NCBI RefSeq assembly: GCF_026652115.1
Contig: NZ_JAPPSQ010000004.1
Location: forward strand, 62,001-126,000
Direction of reading: 5' to 3'
DNA: 64,000 nucleotides
From: Algoriphagus sp. PAP.12
Lineage (GTDB): Bacteria > Bacteroidota > Bacteroidia > Cytophagales > Cyclobacteriaceae
Shown: piece after piece, positions 1-9,394 of the stretch
Position numbering within the stretch: the first letter of the stretch is position 1
Layout: every line of letters starts with the position of its first letter
The notes under the pieces: model-generated
Database searches by the model: none
The model's input: the letters and a program-made list of their open reading frames with translations, nothing else
Told to the model about the DNA's origin: nothing
Program-made: the position numbers and the translations under genes

Positions 1-742
1 TTTCTGGTCTGCTGATATGGTTGATCGCGCCGGAGTTTACCACTACCTCACTTAGAGAGTAAATACTTTCCCCAATATTCATATTCAACTCCCCATCTCC
101 TCTCAGGTCAATCAATCTTTGCTCTATATATCCTCCTAGATTTTGGATATAAATAGTATGTTTCCCTACCGGCAAAACAATACTGTATGTACCGTCTGGG
201 GCAGAAACTGACCGGGTAAAATCAATCTTTTCAAAAACGATAGCACCGGAAATGGGTTCTCCATTTTCTAAGCTTGTAACGACTCCACTCAGTTTCGCCT
301 TTGTCCGTCCAGGTGTCAATTCTCCAATGACAAACCGATTATTCCTTACAAACGCCTCATCCACCTGACCATTTAGATCTGTATCAGACCTAGAAATATT
401 CCTAAAAAATCCATCAGGAAGCTGAGTTTGTAATTTTTCTCCCTTGGAAATAAAAACACTGTTTTCATTCCCGAATGAATAGTGTAAATCAGTCTTTAGG
501 AAAATAGCATCCAGCAAATCACTCAATTTACTTTTGTCGGCTTGTAAGTTTACCGTAAGATCTGATATATCTTGAGCCTTAAAATAAAATTGGTAGGATG
601 TCTCTTCCTCCACCCTTTCCATGAATCTTTGGAAAGATATTCCAGGAAAAAATCCACTGATCCTAGGCTCTTGAATATCCTGAGAGAAGGACAATTTTGT
701 CCCAATCAATAGAAAAAGAAATACAAAATAAAATTGTTTCAT
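1..742 (-). CDS. TonB-dependent receptor with STN and carboxypeptidase-like N-terminal domains (3' part outside window)
   Basis: The reverse strand reads open from an ATG at 740-742 to the window edge (247 codons). It begins with a hydrophobic signal peptide ending near LSFSQ. Residues about 30-100 resemble the short secretin/TonB N-terminal (STN) domain. Residues about 150-235 resemble a carboxypeptidase-D regulatory-like beta domain (motif SAPDGTYSI, then LSEVVVNS), the usual lead-in to a TonB receptor plug. The plug and barrel must lie left of position 1. The start is only 4 nt past the stop of the upstream gene at 747-749, so the two are probably co-transcribed. Proteins of this build often sit beside DUF4249 lipoproteins, as here. 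STN domains in such receptors often contact an anti-sigma factor, but none is visible. The substrate is unknown. Confidence 0.8.
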   Translation of the reverse strand, partial: MKQFYFVFLFLLIGTKLSFSQDIQEPRISGFFPGISFQRFMERVEEETSYQFYFKAQDISDLTVNLQADKSKLSDLLDAIFLKTDLHYSFGNENSVFISKGEKLQTQLPDGFFRNISRSDTDLNGQVDEAFVRNNRFVIGELTPGRTKAKLSGVVTSLENGEPISGAIVFEKIDFTRSVSAPDGTYSIVLPVGKHTIYIQNLGGYIEQRLIDLRGDGELNMNIGESIYSLSEVVVNSGAINHISRPE

Positions 743-746
743 TGGG

Positions 747-1454
747 TCAATTGTCATTGAGGTTTTGCGCCTCAGAAATGGCTATGGATAAATATTCCTC
801 TGGCTCAGATTTAAACCTTACACCTTGCTTTTTCATCCGCTTTTTCAACTCTTTTTTATTTACTTTTAAAATTTCTGGGATTTGTCTAGTTCTATTTACC
901 CGAAAAAACTCCCCATCTCTCCATAGGAAGTATTCCGTTTTCTCTATAAACACATCGGTATATTTACTAATGTCATTTTTGTCTTTAGTGGTCTTATATT
1001 CTTTGACCAAAGCCAACACCTCGCCCTCATTCAGTACTTTGTACAGCCCATTTAAATGATATAGAAACCCTTGATTTCCTTCAAAAAACTGAAATCTATC
1101 ACCATTGGCTAATCTGAACTGATCTACTTTTTCAGGGTTGATCAGAATTTTCTGATTATAGATCGGATGAAAAGTCAACACTTGATCTCTATAAGAATCG
1201 TACATCAATGGAACTTGGGGATATGTAATCCCATTGATTTGAAGGCTCCCATTTTCAAATTGTCTAGAAAAGTAGAATGGATGACCCTCAATAGTTTTGG
1301 GAGCTTCAGCATATTGCCCACCTGTAATTAATTCCTGGAAATAAGGAATCTCCTGCTTATAAGAAGCTAAATACTTCAGACTATCGCTCGCAACTTGAGC
1401 TCTCGCAGAAGAAGCAAAAACAAGAAATAAAATGAAAAATTTAATTTCTTTCAT
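747..1454 (-). CDS. Exported protein of unknown function, paralogue of the gene at 2716-3441
   Basis: The 235-residue product starts with a cleavable signal peptide (cut probably after ASSARA) and has no lipobox or later membrane segment, so it is probably periplasmic or loosely attached to the outer membrane. I do not recognise a named family. It is clearly related to the 241-residue product at 2716-3441: both have a KYKQE-type start, the block FQELITGGQY, a central TFHP/TLHP motif and a basic tail with repeated lysines before a final helix. It lies between a DUF4249 lipoprotein gene and a TonB-dependent receptor gene on the same strand. A supporting role in the same surface complex is inference. 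Confidence 0.75.
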   Translation of the reverse strand: MKEIKFFILFLVFASSARAQVASDSLKYLASYKQEIPYFQELITGGQYAEAPKTIEGHPFYFSRQFENGSLQINGITYPQVPLMYDSYRDQVLTFHPIYNQKILINPEKVDQFRLANGDRFQFFEGNQGFLYHLNGLYKVLNEGEVLALVKEYKTTKDKNDISKYTDVFIEKTEYFLWRDGEFFRVNRTRQIPEILKVNKKELKKRMKKQGVRFKSEPEEYLSIAISEAQNLNDN

Positions 1455-1565
1455 ACAGCAAAATACGATTCATATAAGGCAATGATTCAACATTATTCAA
1501 AATATTTTTAGTCGGTTCAGACAATATTTAAAAGGATGTTTCAAAACCCACATCAGTCATCCAAG

Positions 1566-2723
1566 TTAGTTTTCCCAAAAGTCAGGTGCGACATTGCTTC
1601 CTCTCAAGGTACAGTCTACACATCTCTCAGTAGAATATAAATAGCCAATTGGAATCAATCCATTTTGGTTATAAATGGGGTATGTAGGGACTTTTGACCC
1701 AAAGCGAAACTCACTTTCGTAATCAGCAACAAAAACAGTATCCTGCCCCAAAGAGCAACCAAAATAGTCATCAACCTCGGGTTGCCAAGGATACACCTCC
1801 AGGATATCAATAAACAGCCTTTTCTGACTCACTTTTCCTAAACCAACTTGACCGATAACCGGAATTTCAGGATTTTGGTCATGAACCATATTTCCTTGAA
1901 CCTGAGATGGAAGAGGGCTAAAAATTGTTCCTAAATCATCCGTATTTTCTCTTAGGTTTTCCCAAAATTCTGTTGCATCTGGCGTCAAAGCTTTCTGTGT
2001 AATCAAAATACTATACCTGACAGACAATCTTTCATCTCCTTGATTGATCTGAAGGATAGGCTGGCGAAATACGAGCTGTTCTTCAAAGTCCGAGGATGAT
2101 TGTAAAATCAAATTTGAATTAGGGACACTTCTATAGCACAAATCATATTTCTCCTCTTCAGTCCTCTCCACTACATCTTTGAGTTCTTGATCATACTTTA
2201 CATTGGAAGGAAAAGGAGATTGAAATGCCCAGGTTTCTTCATAAGTCCATAAAAAATCATCAGTTTTTTCATCTCCCTTCGTGGTGATGAAAATTTCAAC
2301 TCCATCCTCATTCTTTTCATAATCGATATCAATGATATCGGTTGAGTTCAAAGGCTTCAATTCTCTTGAAGAATAACTTTCACCTCCCGGCAAAGAAATT
2401 TTCAGGACATAGGTATCTTCTTCAGAAATATCCTGTTCAAATATATAATCACCCCCTCCTGCTTCAGAAAGGTAAAACCTTTCACCTGAAGAAGCTTCAA
2501 GATAAACCGTCGCTCCCAAGATCCTTGGGAAATCCTGAGAGTCGGATTGAAGGCTTTGAGTATAACTTAGACTGAGTAAGCTCGATACACCATCAGTATC
2601 CAAATATCCCTCAACAACCAAAATCCGAGAATCTGAACCAGAGATTTCGGGTTCAAATTCTTCTCGACATCCTAAAAGACTTATAATCAAAAAACAGGCA
2701 ATGCCTATTACCTTCTTATTCAT
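1566..2723 (-). CDS. DUF4249 family lipoprotein
   Basis: The 385-residue product has a lipoprotein signal with lipobox LLGC (Cys19) followed by REE, an acidic environment of the kind linked to surface export in Bacteroidota. The body is rich in beta strands (an early block with GATVYLEASSGERF and later YVLKISLPGG) and ends with a Cys-rich tail (ERCVDCTLRGS). This fits DUF4249, a family commonly encoded next to carboxypeptidase-domain TonB-dependent receptors and thought to act with them at the outer membrane. The start overlaps the stop of the upstream gene by 8 nt, implying translational coupling. About 110 nt separate it from the next gene; I see no exact TAnnTTTG promoter there. Confidence 0.8.
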   Translation of the reverse strand: MNKKVIGIACFLIISLLGCREEFEPEISGSDSRILVVEGYLDTDGVSSLLSLSYTQSLQSDSQDFPRILGATVYLEASSGERFYLSEAGGGDYIFEQDISEEDTYVLKISLPGGESYSSRELKPLNSTDIIDIDYEKNEDGVEIFITTKGDEKTDDFLWTYEETWAFQSPFPSNVKYDQELKDVVERTEEEKYDLCYRSVPNSNLILQSSSDFEEQLVFRQPILQINQGDERLSVRYSILITQKALTPDATEFWENLRENTDDLGTIFSPLPSQVQGNMVHDQNPEIPVIGQVGLGKVSQKRLFIDILEVYPWQPEVDDYFGCSLGQDTVFVADYESEFRFGSKVPTYPIYNQNGLIPIGYLYSTERCVDCTLRGSNVAPDFWEN

Positions 2724-3441
2724 TACTACTTAAATTAGAATCAGTTGTGTTTGCCAGCAAGACAAGGGATTTCAAAAACTTTCGTTTTTCCCTGTTGAAA
2801 TAGACTCCTTTTTTAATGATATTTTCTCTCACAGCCTTTTTTGAAACTCCCAGAAGTTGGATTGCTTTCTTCTTAGACGTAACCGGAAAAAATTCGCTTC
2901 CGTCATAGAAAAAGAAATCTTCGAATTCCTCATAGGAAGCAAAATAATCACCCAACTCCTTAGATCTGACCACAGTTTTAAAATGTTTCGAAATCAGGTT
3001 CATCTTACCTTCCTCTATGACCTCATAAAAACCATTCTGATTCCGCAAATACGATTCATTTCCTTTCAATTGTTTAAATGAACTCCCATTAGAAAGGCTA
3101 AATCCATTTATTTTTCCCGGCTTGATTAATAGATTCTGAGAGAAAACTGGATGAAGCGTAATCAATTGATCAAATCGAATATCATACAAGAGAAGAACCT
3201 CTGGATAATAAATCTGATTGATCGTCAAAGTCCCCAATTCAAAGCTCTTTCCAAGCAAATAAGGAAATCCTTCATAGTTCTGAGGTGGAGTGGTATACTG
3301 CCCTCCAGTAATCAATTCCTGAAAAAAAGGGAGCTCTTGCTTATACTTTTCAAGATTACCTAAGTTTCTCGCACTTCCTTGGGCAAATACCGGTACCATC
3401 AATACCGCAAATATGCCCAGTAAAAAAATTCTTTTATTCAT
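2716..3441 (-). CDS. Exported protein of unknown function, first gene of the DUF4249/TonB-receptor operon
   Basis: The 241-residue product starts with a signal peptide ending near VPVFAQ. It is a paralogue of the 235-residue protein at 747-1454 and carries the same FQELITGGQY block, a second conserved stretch around LTINQIYYPEVLLLYD, and a lysine-rich C-terminal third (SKKKAIQLLGVSKKAVRENI). No known domain is recognised. Its stop overlaps the start of the DUF4249 gene by 8 nt, so the two are probably translated together. It lies divergently from the TIM-barrel gene at 3552, and the 110-nt gap between them should hold both promoters. Two copies around one DUF4249 gene suggest local duplication. 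Confidence 0.75.
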   Translation of the reverse strand: MNKRIFLLGIFAVLMVPVFAQGSARNLGNLEKYKQELPFFQELITGGQYTTPPQNYEGFPYLLGKSFELGTLTINQIYYPEVLLLYDIRFDQLITLHPVFSQNLLIKPGKINGFSLSNGSSFKQLKGNESYLRNQNGFYEVIEEGKMNLISKHFKTVVRSKELGDYFASYEEFEDFFFYDGSEFFPVTSKKKAIQLLGVSKKAVRENIIKKGVYFNREKRKFLKSLVLLANTTDSNLSSNE

Positions 3442-3551
3442 GAGTAAAAATACGTGCGATTGAATTTTTGATACGGACTTTTTTCAAATTATGTTTAGAT
3501 AGGCATCTTTCCCATTTGGACGGAAAAATCACTACACCAAATTGTCCCAAA

Positions 3552-4463
3552 ATGACCAATCGCAGAAAAGCACTAAAAACCATTGCACTTTCTTCAATTT
3601 TAGCCAGCGCTCCTGTAGCTTTGACAAAGGCAGAAGAGAAAAAACCTTCAAGCATCAAATTCTCTTTAAACACAAGTACAATCCGAGGTCAAAAGCTTTC
3701 TCTTTCTCAAATGATCCAAGTTGCTGCGAAAGCTGGATACGATGGAATAGAACTTTGGATCATGGAGCTCAATCAATATTTAGAGTCTGGAAAAAGCCTT
3801 TCATCTCTTAAAAAAGAATTGGATGATGCTGGAATCAAAGCAGTCAATGCAATTGGATTTGCTACATGGATGGCTCAGGATGCAGAAAAAAGCAAAAAGG
3901 GGTTTGAGCAAATCGAGCATGAGATGAATCAATTGGCTGAGATTGGCTGTGTCAGAGTAGCAGCACCGGCCATTGGGGCAGAAGTTCCAGTTGATCTATT
4001 TGAAGCCGGGGAAAAATATGCCAAACTTTTAGACCTTGGTCGTAAAACAGGATGCATGCCTCAGCTTGAGTTTTGGGGAGCATTCCCTCCATTTTATCAA
4101 TTGGGACAGGCTTTGGCTGTAGCAGCAATCGCCAATGATCCAGACGCTAGGCTGTTACCAGATGTTTATCACCTATTCCGAGGAGGATCAGGCTTTGATG
4201 GATTAAAATTGGTTAGTGGGAATGCAATAGAAGTTTTCCACTTGAATGATTTTTCTGACACTTTGCCGAGAGAGCAACAAGAAGATAAACATAGGATTTT
4301 CCCAGGTGACGGGGTTGCTCCGCTTAAAGAAATTGCAAAAACATTGATCGAAATGGGAGGAGAAAAGACACTCTCCCTTGAACTCTTCAATCCAAGTTTA
4401 TATGAAATGGATGCTCAGTTTGTTGCAGATACAGGTTTGGCTAAAATGAAGCAGTTTTTTTAG
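3552..4463 (+). CDS. Sugar phosphate isomerase/epimerase-like TIM-barrel protein with Tat-type signal
   Basis: I chose the ATG at 3552 (303 residues) rather than an upstream in-frame start because the product then begins with a twin-arginine motif (TNRRKALKTI) followed by a hydrophobic stretch and an Ala-rich cleavage region. That fits export of a folded enzyme by Tat. The mature part matches the xylose-isomerase-like TIM-barrel family (AP endonuclease family 2): GYDGIELW near residue 60, then conserved blocks LPDVYHLFRGG, VFHLNDF and FPGDG, with acidic and histidine residues that normally bind a divalent metal. Members isomerise or epimerise sugars or act as hydroxypyruvate isomerases. The substrate cannot be told from the sequence. 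Confidence 0.82.
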   Translation: MTNRRKALKTIALSSILASAPVALTKAEEKKPSSIKFSLNTSTIRGQKLSLSQMIQVAAKAGYDGIELWIMELNQYLESGKSLSSLKKELDDAGIKAVNAIGFATWMAQDAEKSKKGFEQIEHEMNQLAEIGCVRVAAPAIGAEVPVDLFEAGEKYAKLLDLGRKTGCMPQLEFWGAFPPFYQLGQALAVAAIANDPDARLLPDVYHLFRGGSGFDGLKLVSGNAIEVFHLNDFSDTLPREQQEDKHRIFPGDGVAPLKEIAKTLIEMGGEKTLSLELFNPSLYEMDAQFVADTGLAKMKQFF

Positions 4464-4693
4464 AATATGATTTCTTGGCAGTAGCCAAATTCCCTTTGCG
4501 AATCGAGTTAGAAGACCGATGACCGAAGTTTGCTTGAATTGAACCATTTTGCAGCTTTTAGACCGATTAAAATTCCTACTGGCAGAAAAGCGGATATACA
4601 TATTTTAGAAATGATTATTCATAAAACAGAACAAATAATCTTTAATAATTTAAAAGGGGTAAATCTTATTCACTCTAAAAATTGATTGAAAAG

Positions 4694-5287
4694 ATGAAAT
4701 GGTATTTCACGCTTAATATTCTATTGATTTTATCTTTTTCAGCGTGCCAAACTAGAGAAATAGAGAGTTTAAGATGTTTTAATTCAAAAGAGGATTTCGA
4801 AATTTGTATTCCTGTCGGTTGGCCTTATGTTGATAAATCCGACTACTTTCTTATTTCTAAACTGAAAGGTAGCGATGATTTTTTTGCTGTTAATGTTTTC
4901 GATAATGGAATTGGAGACCAAATGTTCTACGATTACTTAACAGGATCTCATGAAACATTTTTTGATCCAAATAAGAGATTGACAGATTATTCAATCCACG
5001 AGTTTGTTGACAACGGTTTCAGATACCTGTATTCAATCTATGATTATGAACAACAAAATCAGCGTGTGAGATTTATTTCTGTCACATTTAATTCTAATCA
5101 GAAATTCTATGACATTTCTATAAGGTTTGATTTAGACAATGAACCGGAATCTGAAGAACTTTTCAGAAAAGTAATTATCCCAAGTATCCAATTGAGAGGA
5201 AAAAGTCAATTCGACCCCAATAGATTGCCGAAAGAAATCAACGAAATAACTGTTGATCCTTTAGATAGTTTACTTAGGGTAAAATAA
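4694..5287 (+). CDS. Orphan lipoprotein, possibly PsbP-like fold
   Basis: Reading from the ATG at 4694 gives 197 residues; a TTG four codons upstream is the alternative. The signal peptide ends in lipobox FSAC (near Cys18). The mature protein contains FEICIPVGWPY followed by alternating strands and a final RKVIIPSIQL segment, loosely like PsbP/DcrB-type small lipoproteins; this comparison is weak. The coding sequence is visibly richer in A and T than its neighbours, and there is no obvious operon partner. It faces cysM tail to tail with about 70 nt between. The 230 nt before it shows no recognisable promoter. Confidence 0.65.
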   Translation: MKWYFTLNILLILSFSACQTREIESLRCFNSKEDFEICIPVGWPYVDKSDYFLISKLKGSDDFFAVNVFDNGIGDQMFYDYLTGSHETFFDPNKRLTDYSIHEFVDNGFRYLYSIYDYEQQNQRVRFISVTFNSNQKFYDISIRFDLDNEPESEELFRKVIIPSIQLRGKSQFDPNRLPKEINEITVDPLDSLLRVK

Positions 5288-5355
5288 TAAATGTCTCAAT
5301 TTTATAAATTGTTACATATCCTTACCAATACGATCAAACAAAAAGAACTCTCTTT

Positions 5356-6234
5356 TTAACCAAACAAATCTGAACTCAGATACCGATCTCCTCTATCGCA
5401 GGTAATACAAACGATCACTCCTTTGTCCAAGGTTTTGGCAAGCTCGATAGCAGCATAAAGTGCTCCCCCGCTACTCATCCCCGCCAAGATCCCTTCTTCT
5501 TTAGCCATTCTTCTGGTCATTTCAGTAGCTTGATCCTGACTGACATCAATCACCTGATCTACTCGAGAAGAATCAAAAATCGCAGGTAAAAACTCTGGAG
5601 ACCATCTTCTGATTCCTGGGATACTAGATCCATCTGTAGGCTGAGTCCCTACAATTTGAACTTCAGGGTTTTGTTCCTTCAGGTACATGGATACTCCCAT
5701 GATAGTTCCTGTTGTACCCATAGCGGATACAAAATGAGTGATTTCACCCTTTGTATCATTCCAGATCTCGGGTCCAGTCGTTTTATAATGAGCTAAATAA
5801 TTATCCGGATTTCCGAATTGATTGAGCATGAAATATCCTTCTTCTTGATTCATCTGCTCAGCCAAAGTTCTTGAGTATTCAATAGTTTTTGCCGCCGGTG
5901 TCAAAATCACTTTGGCTCCATAGGCCTCCATAGAAAGTACTCTTTCACGGGTGGAGTTATCAGGCATTATCAAGGTCATATCCAAACCCAAAACCTTTGC
6001 TACCATTGCCAAGGCGATCCCTGTATTTCCACTAGTTGCCTCTACCAGTTTATCACCTTTTTTGATTTCACCACGATCCATTGCAGAGCGAAGCATGTTA
6101 TAGGCAGCTCGATCTTTGACGCTACCCCCTGGATTTTGCCCTTCCATTTTGCAATAGATCTTTACATTGGGATTAGTTGGAATATGCTCCAATTCTACCA
6201 AAGGGGTATTTCCGATTAATTCAAATAGCTTCAT
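5356..6234 (-). CDS. cysM: Cysteine synthase B (O-acetylserine sulfhydrylase)
   Basis: This is a fold-type II PLP enzyme of 292 residues that makes L-cysteine from O-acetylserine and sulfide (or thiosulfate) in the cytoplasm. The PLP lysine is Lys40 in GGSVKDR. The SGNTG substrate loop is at 68-72 and the phosphate-binding GTTGT at 173-177. The RRW motif at 209-211 and the C-terminal CDRGDRYLS are features of the CysM branch rather than CysK. It lies 76 nt downstream of cysE on the same strand, so the two consecutive steps of cysteine synthesis are encoded together, with a hairpin in the gap. Confidence 0.93.
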   Translation of the reverse strand: MKLFELIGNTPLVELEHIPTNPNVKIYCKMEGQNPGGSVKDRAAYNMLRSAMDRGEIKKGDKLVEATSGNTGIALAMVAKVLGLDMTLIMPDNSTRERVLSMEAYGAKVILTPAAKTIEYSRTLAEQMNQEEGYFMLNQFGNPDNYLAHYKTTGPEIWNDTKGEITHFVSAMGTTGTIMGVSMYLKEQNPEVQIVGTQPTDGSSIPGIRRWSPEFLPAIFDSSRVDQVIDVSQDQATEMTRRMAKEEGILAGMSSGGALYAAIELAKTLDKGVIVCITCDRGDRYLSSDLFG

Positions 6235-6246
6235 AAATAATGGATT

Positions 6247-6291
6247 TAAAAAGTCTTTTCATCCTATATCTGGAACTGGAAAGACTTTTAG
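6247..6291 (-). promoter_or_regulatory. Hairpin between cysE and cysM (possible attenuator)
   Basis: In the transcript sense a 10-nt arm AAAAGTCTTT is followed by a loop of about 20 nt, the complementary arm and extra T residues. It looks like a weak intrinsic terminator or an mRNA-stability element that could lower cysM expression relative to cysE. No known riboswitch is recognised. Confidence 0.45.
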
Positions 6292-6310
6292 AATTTAATA
6301 AAAAAGAGAA

Positions 6311-7156
6311 TTAGGACGCTTCGCTTTGATCATTTTTGAATACATAGCGATCTGTCACTTCTGAGTCAGCATGATACATCTGCGACTGATAATAAACTTT
6401 CGAACCGGGATCTACTGACTTTGTCAACCAGACATTCCCTCCTATTACGGAGTTTTTGCCGATCACAGTTTTTCCTCCCAAGATGGTTGCTCCAGCATAA
6501 ATAATCACGTGATCTTCAATAGTGGGATGACGTTTGATATCAGCATCCGCTTTGTCCACACTAAGTGCTCCTAAAGTCACACCCTGATAAACTTTTACAT
6601 TTTCACCAATTAGAGTTGTTTCACCTATTACCACTCCTGTACCATGATCTATGCAGAAATGCCTCCCAATAGTAGCTCCTGGATGTATGTCAATCCCAGT
6701 TCTACTATGTGCAAATTCGGTAATCATTCTAGGAATCAATTGAACTCCTTGAATATGTAACTCATGGGCGATTCGATAGGCTGCTATTGCAAAAAAACCT
6801 GGATAAGATCTAATAATCTCTGTCTTGGATTTTGCAGCAGGATCCCCTTCAAACATCGCATCAACATCCCAATGAATCCAGTCAAATATCTTTTCTAATG
6901 ACTGGAAGAAATCATGGGCAATAACCTTTCCTTCTCGCTCGTGTAACTGAGGGTTTCTTTCCAAAATTGCGGCAAGAGTAAATTCTAGTTCAGAGAATCT
7001 TTCAGCAATTTCTTCACGCTCTTTCAGTCTATTTACACTGTATTCCGGGAATATTGTCCCTAACAATTCTTCGAAAAAAGCTTGAATTACCTTAGGAGAA
7101 GGGCAATCGGAGCATTGCCTATGAGCATGATAAACTTTATCTATAAAAGAGTCCAT
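6311..7156 (-). CDS. cysE: Serine O-acetyltransferase (EpsC/CysE type)
   Basis: The enzyme transfers acetyl from acetyl-CoA to L-serine, giving the O-acetylserine used by the adjacent cysM product. At 281 residues it has the helical N-terminal domain and a C-terminal left-handed beta helix built from hexapeptide repeats (from HPGATIG to IGGNVWLT). The catalytic His-Asp region is in HFCIDHGTG, and the acetyl-CoA side is in GVTLGALS. The longer helical N terminus is typical of the EpsC-type proteins seen in Bacteroidota. Its start lies 23 nt after the stop of the outer-membrane barrel gene, so it may be part of the transcript that starts before the DivIC-like gene. Confidence 0.92.
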   Translation of the reverse strand: MDSFIDKVYHAHRQCSDCPSPKVIQAFFEELLGTIFPEYSVNRLKEREEIAERFSELEFTLAAILERNPQLHEREGKVIAHDFFQSLEKIFDWIHWDVDAMFEGDPAAKSKTEIIRSYPGFFAIAAYRIAHELHIQGVQLIPRMITEFAHSRTGIDIHPGATIGRHFCIDHGTGVVIGETTLIGENVKVYQGVTLGALSVDKADADIKRHPTIEDHVIIYAGATILGGKTVIGKNSVIGGNVWLTKSVDPGSKVYYQSQMYHADSEVTDRYVFKNDQSEAS

Positions 7157-7179
7157 ATTAAATGGGATTGGATTTCCTA

Positions 7180-7731
7180 TTACATCACAAAACCCAAACG
7201 GATCACATAAGGTTCGCTATAGGGTGACCTTTTATTATCGTGAAGTACATTGTATAGGAAAGTGAAATTGGCACCACCTCTTCCACCACCAAAGGGAGCA
7301 AAGTATCCTCCTCCTAAGAAAAGTGCATTGGACCATATCCTTTCGAAGCGGTCAGAGACTAAATTGTAATTGTCGAAATTGATGGATTCATATTCACCAT
7401 GTAGGAATACATTGGGCAATACATTGAACCGATTGAAGAGCCTACCACCATAAGATGATGTTTCTCCGCCGTAATATCTTTTATCATTGAAATACTGATA
7501 GGTAAGACCAACACCAGCTGAATATCTCGGTGTGATCATTACTCCTACCAATGGTGAAAAGTCAACCAAAGTAACTGTTCCAAACTGCATCCCAAAATTA
7601 CCACCATAGTATAGTCTGTCTTTTAGGGAAGTGGAATCAGAATAAATATCTCTTTGAGCCTGGGCTTGGATCCCTACCACAAATAAGAATCCAATAAGGA
7701 GTATAAAAAGCTTACTTTTTGACAACAACAT
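7180..7731 (-). CDS. Small outer-membrane beta-barrel protein of unknown function
   Basis: The 183-residue product has a Sec signal peptide ending near GIQAQAQ. The rest alternates polar and aromatic residues as in transmembrane beta strands (GMQFGTVTLVDFSPLVGVMI, YSAGVGLTYQYF, ALFLGGGYFAPFGGG) and ends with an aromatic-hydrophobic terminal strand (YVIRLGFVM) of the kind recognised by the BAM machinery. It probably forms a small barrel of about eight strands; the role is unknown. Its start lies inside the end of the DivIC-like gene (20-nt overlap), pointing to coupled translation. Confidence 0.72.
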   Translation of the reverse strand: MLLSKSKLFILLIGFLFVVGIQAQAQRDIYSDSTSLKDRLYYGGNFGMQFGTVTLVDFSPLVGVMITPRYSAGVGLTYQYFNDKRYYGGETSSYGGRLFNRFNVLPNVFLHGEYESINFDNYNLVSDRFERIWSNALFLGGGYFAPFGGGRGGANFTFLYNVLHDNKRSPYSEPYVIRLGFVM

Positions 7732-7999
7732 ACAAGTCCTCCGTTTCTTTTTTCATTAAGTATTTTTCACGGGCAAACTTTTCCAAAAGTTCCGGATTGC
7801 TCATCAATTCCTCTCTCTCAGCTTTAATTTTAACTTTTCGCTCTTTATAGAACTCCTTTTGGTCTTCAAGCTGTCCTAGCTTTTGGCTAAGTTTAAATTG
7901 GTTGACTACATTATTTGAGTCAATAAAAATCATCCAGGCGAGAAAAAAGAGAGTTACCAATCCGTAAAAATTCCCTCCAAGCTTTAGTAATTTCTTCAT
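7712..7999 (-). CDS. Septum formation initiator family protein (DivIC/FtsB-like)
   Basis: This 95-residue bitopic membrane protein has one transmembrane segment (about residues 10-27), then a coiled coil with heptad leucines (FKLSQKLGQLEDQKEFYKE) and a C-terminal segment containing LLEKFAREKYLM, the DivIC/FtsB signature. Such proteins join FtsL and FtsQ/DivIB in the divisome and help activate septal cell-wall synthesis. It is the next gene downstream of eno, the same neighbour relation as eno-ftsB in gamma-proteobacteria. An eno terminator lies between them, so it probably has its own promoter; a near match to TAnnTTTG sits at 8018-8025 (TACTTTCG). Confidence 0.88.
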   Translation of the reverse strand: MKKLLKLGGNFYGLVTLFFLAWMIFIDSNNVVNQFKLSQKLGQLEDQKEFYKERKVKIKAEREELMSNPELLEKFAREKYLMKKETEDLYVVVKK

Positions 8000-8037
8000 A
8001 TAAAATTGGGTTCTCCTCGAAAGTACAAAAATGGTGC

Positions 8038-8069
8038 AAAAAAAAGCAGCCTTGAATCAAGGCTGCTTT
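8038..8069 (-). terminator. Intrinsic terminator of eno
   Basis: In the transcript sense, a perfect 12-bp stem (AAAGCAGCCTTG and its complement) closes a 3-nt loop and runs straight into a T tract. It follows the eno stop by about 25 nt. Confidence 0.92.
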
Positions 8070-8093
8070 CAATTTTACTTATCAAATGGAATA

Positions 8094-9377
<1,284 letters not shown>

Positions 9378-9394
9378 CTAAAAGGTTTATAAAA

